Shown in pieces: positions 13,454 to 15,483 of a stretch of 15,483 nucleotides of DNA. Location: positions 1 to 15,483 of the forward strand of contig JADFPK010000016.1 of the NCBI GenBank assembly GCA_022562375.1. The letters are read 5' to 3'. The DNA comes from Pseudomonadota bacterium (GTDB taxonomy: Bacteria; Pseudomonadota; Alphaproteobacteria; SMXQ01). Each line of letters opens with the position of its first letter. Within the stretch, counting starts at the first letter, position 1. Both the position numbers and the translations under genes were made by a program. The notes beneath the pieces are model-generated. The model did no database searches. It saw only the letters and a program-made list of their open reading frames with translations, and was not told where the DNA came from.

Positions 13454-14074
13454 ATGCACGCCATACGCGGCCTTTTCATCCGTGGTCTTTTCGCACTGGT
13501 CCCGATCGCCGGCCTTTTCGCCGGTCCGCCCGCCTCGGCCCAGCTCCTCGACCTCTTGACCGCGCCCAAGACCCTGTTCGACCGGGCCATCGAGGCGCGC
13601 TCGTTCGAGGACATCTTCAAGGACAACGGGATCGTGATCGAGGTCAACAAGCTGATGGCCGACCTCGGCACCCTCGAGGCCTCGACCGAGATCTACGAGC
13701 AGCGCCTGCTGGTGACCGGCCTGTTCGACGACCGCGAGGTTTTCGACAAGTTCCTGGCCGGGGTGAAGAAGGTCGATGGGGTCAAGAAGCTCTATTGGCA
13801 CGTCGGCTTCATGTCGGAGAAGGACCAGGAGAAGAACAAGGAGACGCTGCTGGGCTGGGGCGCGGCGCTGGCGCTCGATACCAAGGTCGGCCTCAACCTC
13901 GTCGCCACCAGGGGGGTCGCCGACGTGAATTTCCGCGTCGCCGTCGATTCCTTCGGCGCCGTCTACCTGATCGGCCGGGCGCGGTCCGAGGAGGAACTCA
14001 AGAAGGCGCTCAAGGCGGCGCGCCAGACGGACGACGTGAAAAAGGTCGTCAACTATGTCGAGGTCAGGCCGTAG
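13454..14074 (+). CDS. Exported BON-domain protein
   Basis: The 206-aa protein starts with a signal peptide (about 1-29: basic MHAIRG..., hydrophobic LFALVPIAGLFAG, cleavage near ASA-Q). The mature part holds two BON domains: about 50-105 (EQRLLVTGLFDDREVFDKF, GVKKLYWHV) and about 130-203 (NFRVAVDSFGAVYLIG, VKKVVNYVEV). BON domains bind membranes or lipids and occur in OsmY and related envelope-stress proteins; the exact role here is unknown. The ATG at 13454 has GGGGAGG 7 nt upstream, so I reject the TTG at 13433. It diverges from the racemase-like gene, 145 bp apart. Confidence 0.85.
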   Translation: MHAIRGLFIRGLFALVPIAGLFAGPPASAQLLDLLTAPKTLFDRAIEARSFEDIFKDNGIVIEVNKLMADLGTLEASTEIYEQRLLVTGLFDDREVFDKFLAGVKKVDGVKKLYWHVGFMSEKDQEKNKETLLGWGAALALDTKVGLNLVATRGVADVNFRVAVDSFGAVYLIGRARSEEELKKALKAARQTDDVKKVVNYVEVRP

Positions 14075-14100
14075 GGGATTTGAGCGCGGCGCTGAACGTC

Positions 14101-14115
14101 CTATCGCGCCGATAG
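14101..14115 (+). terminator. Weak hairpin after the BON gene
   Basis: CTATCG-CGC-CGATAG forms a 6-bp stem with a 3-nt loop, 26 bp after the BON gene stop. There is no T-tract. A second stem (CTATCC/GGATAG, 14132-14153) and a short TTCC/GGAA hairpin with TTTT after it (14164-14180) follow, and any of these could end transcription. Confidence 0.3.
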
Positions 14116-14186
14116 CCTTACCGGCACTCACCTATCCGTCGTTTAGGGGATAGCCCCGCCCAGTTCCGCGCGGGAATTTTCTATGA

Positions 14187-14475
14187 TTAGACGTTGCTGC
14201 CGCTGGACGGGTCTGTGGGGTGAAACTCGATGTGCAGCCCGGACCGTGACTGATCTGCGACAAATTCCTCCCCCAGGATTTCGCCCCGCACTGGGAATTG
14301 TGTCCCTGTCGCAGACGACGCCACCGTGACCATCGCTAGGTCCGTGGCCGGATCATCATCTGCCGCGATGTCAATCGGCTTGTAGCGGCGAGACAACGAG
14401 CATCGTGGCGGTGCCGAACCTGATGCCTGCGTCTCGAATCCATTTGATGCCCATGATTTCAAATTCGATATCCAT
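14187..14475 (-). pseudogene. Unrecognised ORF split by a one-base frameshift
   Basis: From the ATG at 14475 a frame reads MDIEFEIMGIKWIRDAGIRF and on to ATMLVVS, then runs into a stop. Deleting one base near 14383-14389 joins it to RYKPIDIAADDDPATDLAMV and on to TGTQFPVRGEILGEEFV, GLHIEFHP and a stop at 14187. Both parts look like one protein of about 95 aa; I do not recognise it. No ribosome site is clear. It lies in the less GC-rich right part of the window near the NYN gene. A sequencing error or a real mutation could explain the shift. Confidence 0.35.
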
Positions 14476-14528
14476 GATTTCGAGGTGGTGCTGTTGGGTC
14501 ACATTTTCAACGATCGATTCCCCGTGTC

Positions 14529-14552
14529 GCCCCGCTCCGGCGGGGCTTTCTC
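14529..14552 (+). terminator. Intrinsic-terminator-like hairpin
   Basis: GCCCCGC-TCCG-GCGGGGC (14529-14546) is a perfect 7-bp stem followed by TTTCTC on the plus strand. It lies just past the stop of the minus-strand NYN gene, where the T-tract would be on the wrong side for that gene. No plus-strand gene precedes it. Confidence 0.5.
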
Positions 14553-14554
14553 AT

Positions 14555-15202
14555 TCACCATTCCCGAGGCTTGCGGAATGTGCCGTTGGCATCTTCAAGC
14601 TCCTCCGGAAACTGATTGGCTTGAATTGCCCCATATCTAATCGGCTTAAAGAAATCCACTATCGGTCGCAGAGCCCGGCTCTGGGTTTTGGGCCGTGGAT
14701 TGAGTATCCCGACTGTCTTTAGGAGCTTCTCTCGAACCATACATATGGGCGTAACAAGATCGGAGTCGTTGGACACCACGACGGCAGCCTCGAATCTGTC
14801 ATTGAATGCGTCGAAAATCAGATGTGACGCTATATTTACATCTGATCCCTTTTCTTCGGTTCTGATCACGCGGCTAAAGACGGGGCTTCTGTTTGCATGG
14901 ATCTGATCGGCTGGGTTGGGCACGACCATTTGCATCCAAGCCGGGTTCGACAGGAAGTGACCATAAAAAATCTCTAAGTTGGGAAGGGTTCTCAGCGCCC
15001 GAAAATACATCTGTTGCCGTGTGGGTTGGCCGGGATCATCCGGGCGAGCTGACACGTTGGCCGTGAAGTATTTGATCCTGTCGATATCGTGCCTCGGAAG
15101 AAGGGCTTGACAGAGGCTCTGAATATTGAGCCACCGACCTGGTGTTCCTTTCAGGCTGCCGTAGTACAGGTTGAAGCCGTCAACATAGACGTAAGTTCGC
15201 AT
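14555..15202 (-). CDS. NYN domain-containing protein (PIN-like nuclease)
   Basis: The 215-aa protein is a NYN/PIN-like nuclease of the LabA/DUF88 kind. The acidic metal site is visible as YVDGFNLYY (D8, N11), EEKGSDVNIASHLIFDAF (D121) and VVVSNDSDLVTPI (D146, D148). Such proteins are predicted endoribonucleases. They sit often in accessory regions and may act in RNA turnover or defence; that role is inference here. The ATG at 15202 begins the conserved part directly; a GTG at 15250 would add 16 unconserved residues. The ribosome site is poor. Upstream lie two hairpins and then the tRNA-Pro gene, and the local base composition is less GC-rich than the core, which fits a transferred gene. Confidence 0.85.
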   Translation of the reverse strand: MRTYVYVDGFNLYYGSLKGTPGRWLNIQSLCQALLPRHDIDRIKYFTANVSARPDDPGQPTRQQMYFRALRTLPNLEIFYGHFLSNPAWMQMVVPNPADQIHANRSPVFSRVIRTEEKGSDVNIASHLIFDAFNDRFEAAVVVSNDSDLVTPICMVREKLLKTVGILNPRPKTQSRALRPIVDFFKPIRYGAIQANQFPEELEDANGTFRKPREW

Positions 15203-15226
15203 GGCGGGGTCCCAAAGAAGCAACAG

Positions 15227-15270
15227 CCGCCCCGAAGGGCGGCCGCGCACTCCTGTCCCGAAGGGCAGAA
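15227..15270. other. Two adjacent hairpins in the NYN leader
   Basis: On the minus (mRNA) strand, GCCGCCC-TTCG-GGGCGGC is a perfect 7-bp stem closed by a C(UUCG)G tetraloop. It is preceded by CTGCCC-TTCG-GGACAG, which has one mismatch and the same loop. They may influence expression of the NYN gene; the wider 15203-15410 region has no gene. Confidence 0.45.
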
Positions 15271-15332
15271 GGGGGTCTATTGATAAATATGAGTCCTATA
15301 CCATGTGGCGTCAACAAAATATTAACGTCTCC

Positions 15333-15356
15333 TGTTACCCCAGGTGTTACCCCAGG
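15333..15356 (+). repeat. Tandem 12-nt direct repeat next to tRNA-Pro
   Basis: TGTTACCCCAGG occurs twice in direct succession (15333-15344 and 15345-15356), in AT-richer DNA 55 bp from the tRNA 3' end. Such short repeats are common beside tRNA-linked integration sites, where they can bind an integrase; no integrase is visible here. Confidence 0.6.
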
Positions 15357-15367
15357 CAAAATCTGAT

Positions 15368-15402
15368 AAAAAAAGGGCCTAGCCGAAATCAGCTAAGCCC
15401 TT
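15368..15402 (-). terminator. Intrinsic terminator of the tRNA-Pro gene
   Basis: Read on the minus strand, AAGGGC-T-TAGC, an 8-nt loop and GCTA-G-GCCCTT form an 11-bp stem (one wobble pair), followed by a run of T. It lies just past the tRNA CCA end. T-rich sequence on the other side (GTTTTT) may let it work in both directions. Confidence 0.75.
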
Positions 15403-15410
15403 GTTTTTAA

Positions 15411-15483
15411 TGGTCGGGGAGAGAGGATTTGAACCTCCGGCCCCCACGTCCCGAACGTGGTGCTCTGCCAGGCTGAGCTACTC
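15411..15483 (-). tRNA. tRNA-Pro (anticodon CGG), 5' end cut by the window edge
   Basis: Read on the minus strand the gene shows a D-arm (TAGCTCAGCCTGGCAGAGC), an anticodon arm CCACG-TTCGGGA-CGTGG, a T-arm GGAGG-TTCAAAT-CCTCT and an encoded CCA. The 7-nt anticodon loop places CGG at positions 34-36, which reads the Pro codon CCG. About four bases of the acceptor 5' side lie beyond the window. Its 3' end faces the NYN region, the usual side for integrating elements. Confidence 0.93.

Noticed and set aside
12976..14115. Plus-strand frame of 379 codons spanning two genes
   Set aside because: It runs antisense to the racemase-like gene and then out of frame through the BON gene. The product is a low-complexity Arg/Gly/Pro sequence with no motif.
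13319..14131. Minus-strand frame of 270 codons opposite the BON gene
   Set aside because: It is a Leu/Glu/Asp-rich shadow of the BON gene, which has a signal peptide and a good ribosome site on the plus strand.

Overview
The window is high-GC and almost certainly alphaproteobacterial. It carries a CtrA-type response regulator whose recognition helix is nearly that of CtrA, two CtrA-type operator boxes (TTAA-N7-TTAAC), and DUF1127, DUF1194, EI24 and PsiE-family genes. I would not name a genus; a Rhodospirillales-like lineage is plausible but unproven. No rRNA, CRISPR or complete insertion sequence is present.

Layout. Positions 1-294 (-) hold the first part of a sodium:solute symporter. Positions 504-952 (-) hold a DUF1127 protein with a clear intrinsic terminator, followed by an EI24/CysZ-like membrane protein (1176-1850, -). 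A CtrA-box promoter at about 2098-2161 drives the CtrA-like regulator (2187-2927, +), followed by a PsiE-family protein and an SGNH-hydrolase-like protein. Positions 4930-6447 hold a divergent cupin pair, with an unknown 106-aa protein behind the minus-strand cupin. The plus-strand cupin is interrupted near its 3' end by a 372-bp palindromic element flanked by TA, which looks like a MITE. A 44-nt dispersed repeat occurs three times (5273-5343, 6854-6897, 8677-8720).

A CBS-domain histidine kinase (7212-8408, -) lies behind a 33-codon truncated receiver ORF and a second CtrA box. Next come a Tat-exported DUF1194 vWA protein (8668-9453, -), a small SAM methyltransferase (9720-10265, +) and the highlight of the window: an arsenite-methyltransferase-like gene (10436-11227, +). 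Its single in-frame TGA (codon 207) sits where I expect a conserved cysteine and is followed at the right distance by a SECIS-like hairpin, so it is a strong selenoprotein candidate.

A probable two-gene operon follows on the minus strand: an Asp/Glu-racemase-superfamily enzyme from an apparently leaderless promoter, then an MFS transporter. Diverging from it is an exported BON-domain protein (13454-14074, +). The right end (about 14190-15410) looks less GC-rich and holds a frameshifted ORF, a NYN-domain nuclease and a tRNA-Pro(CGG) cut by the window edge, which suggests the border of an island next to a tRNA.

The two CtrA boxes suggest that the CtrA-like regulator and the CBS kinase belong to one regulon. 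The other genes look like unrelated single units or small operons.
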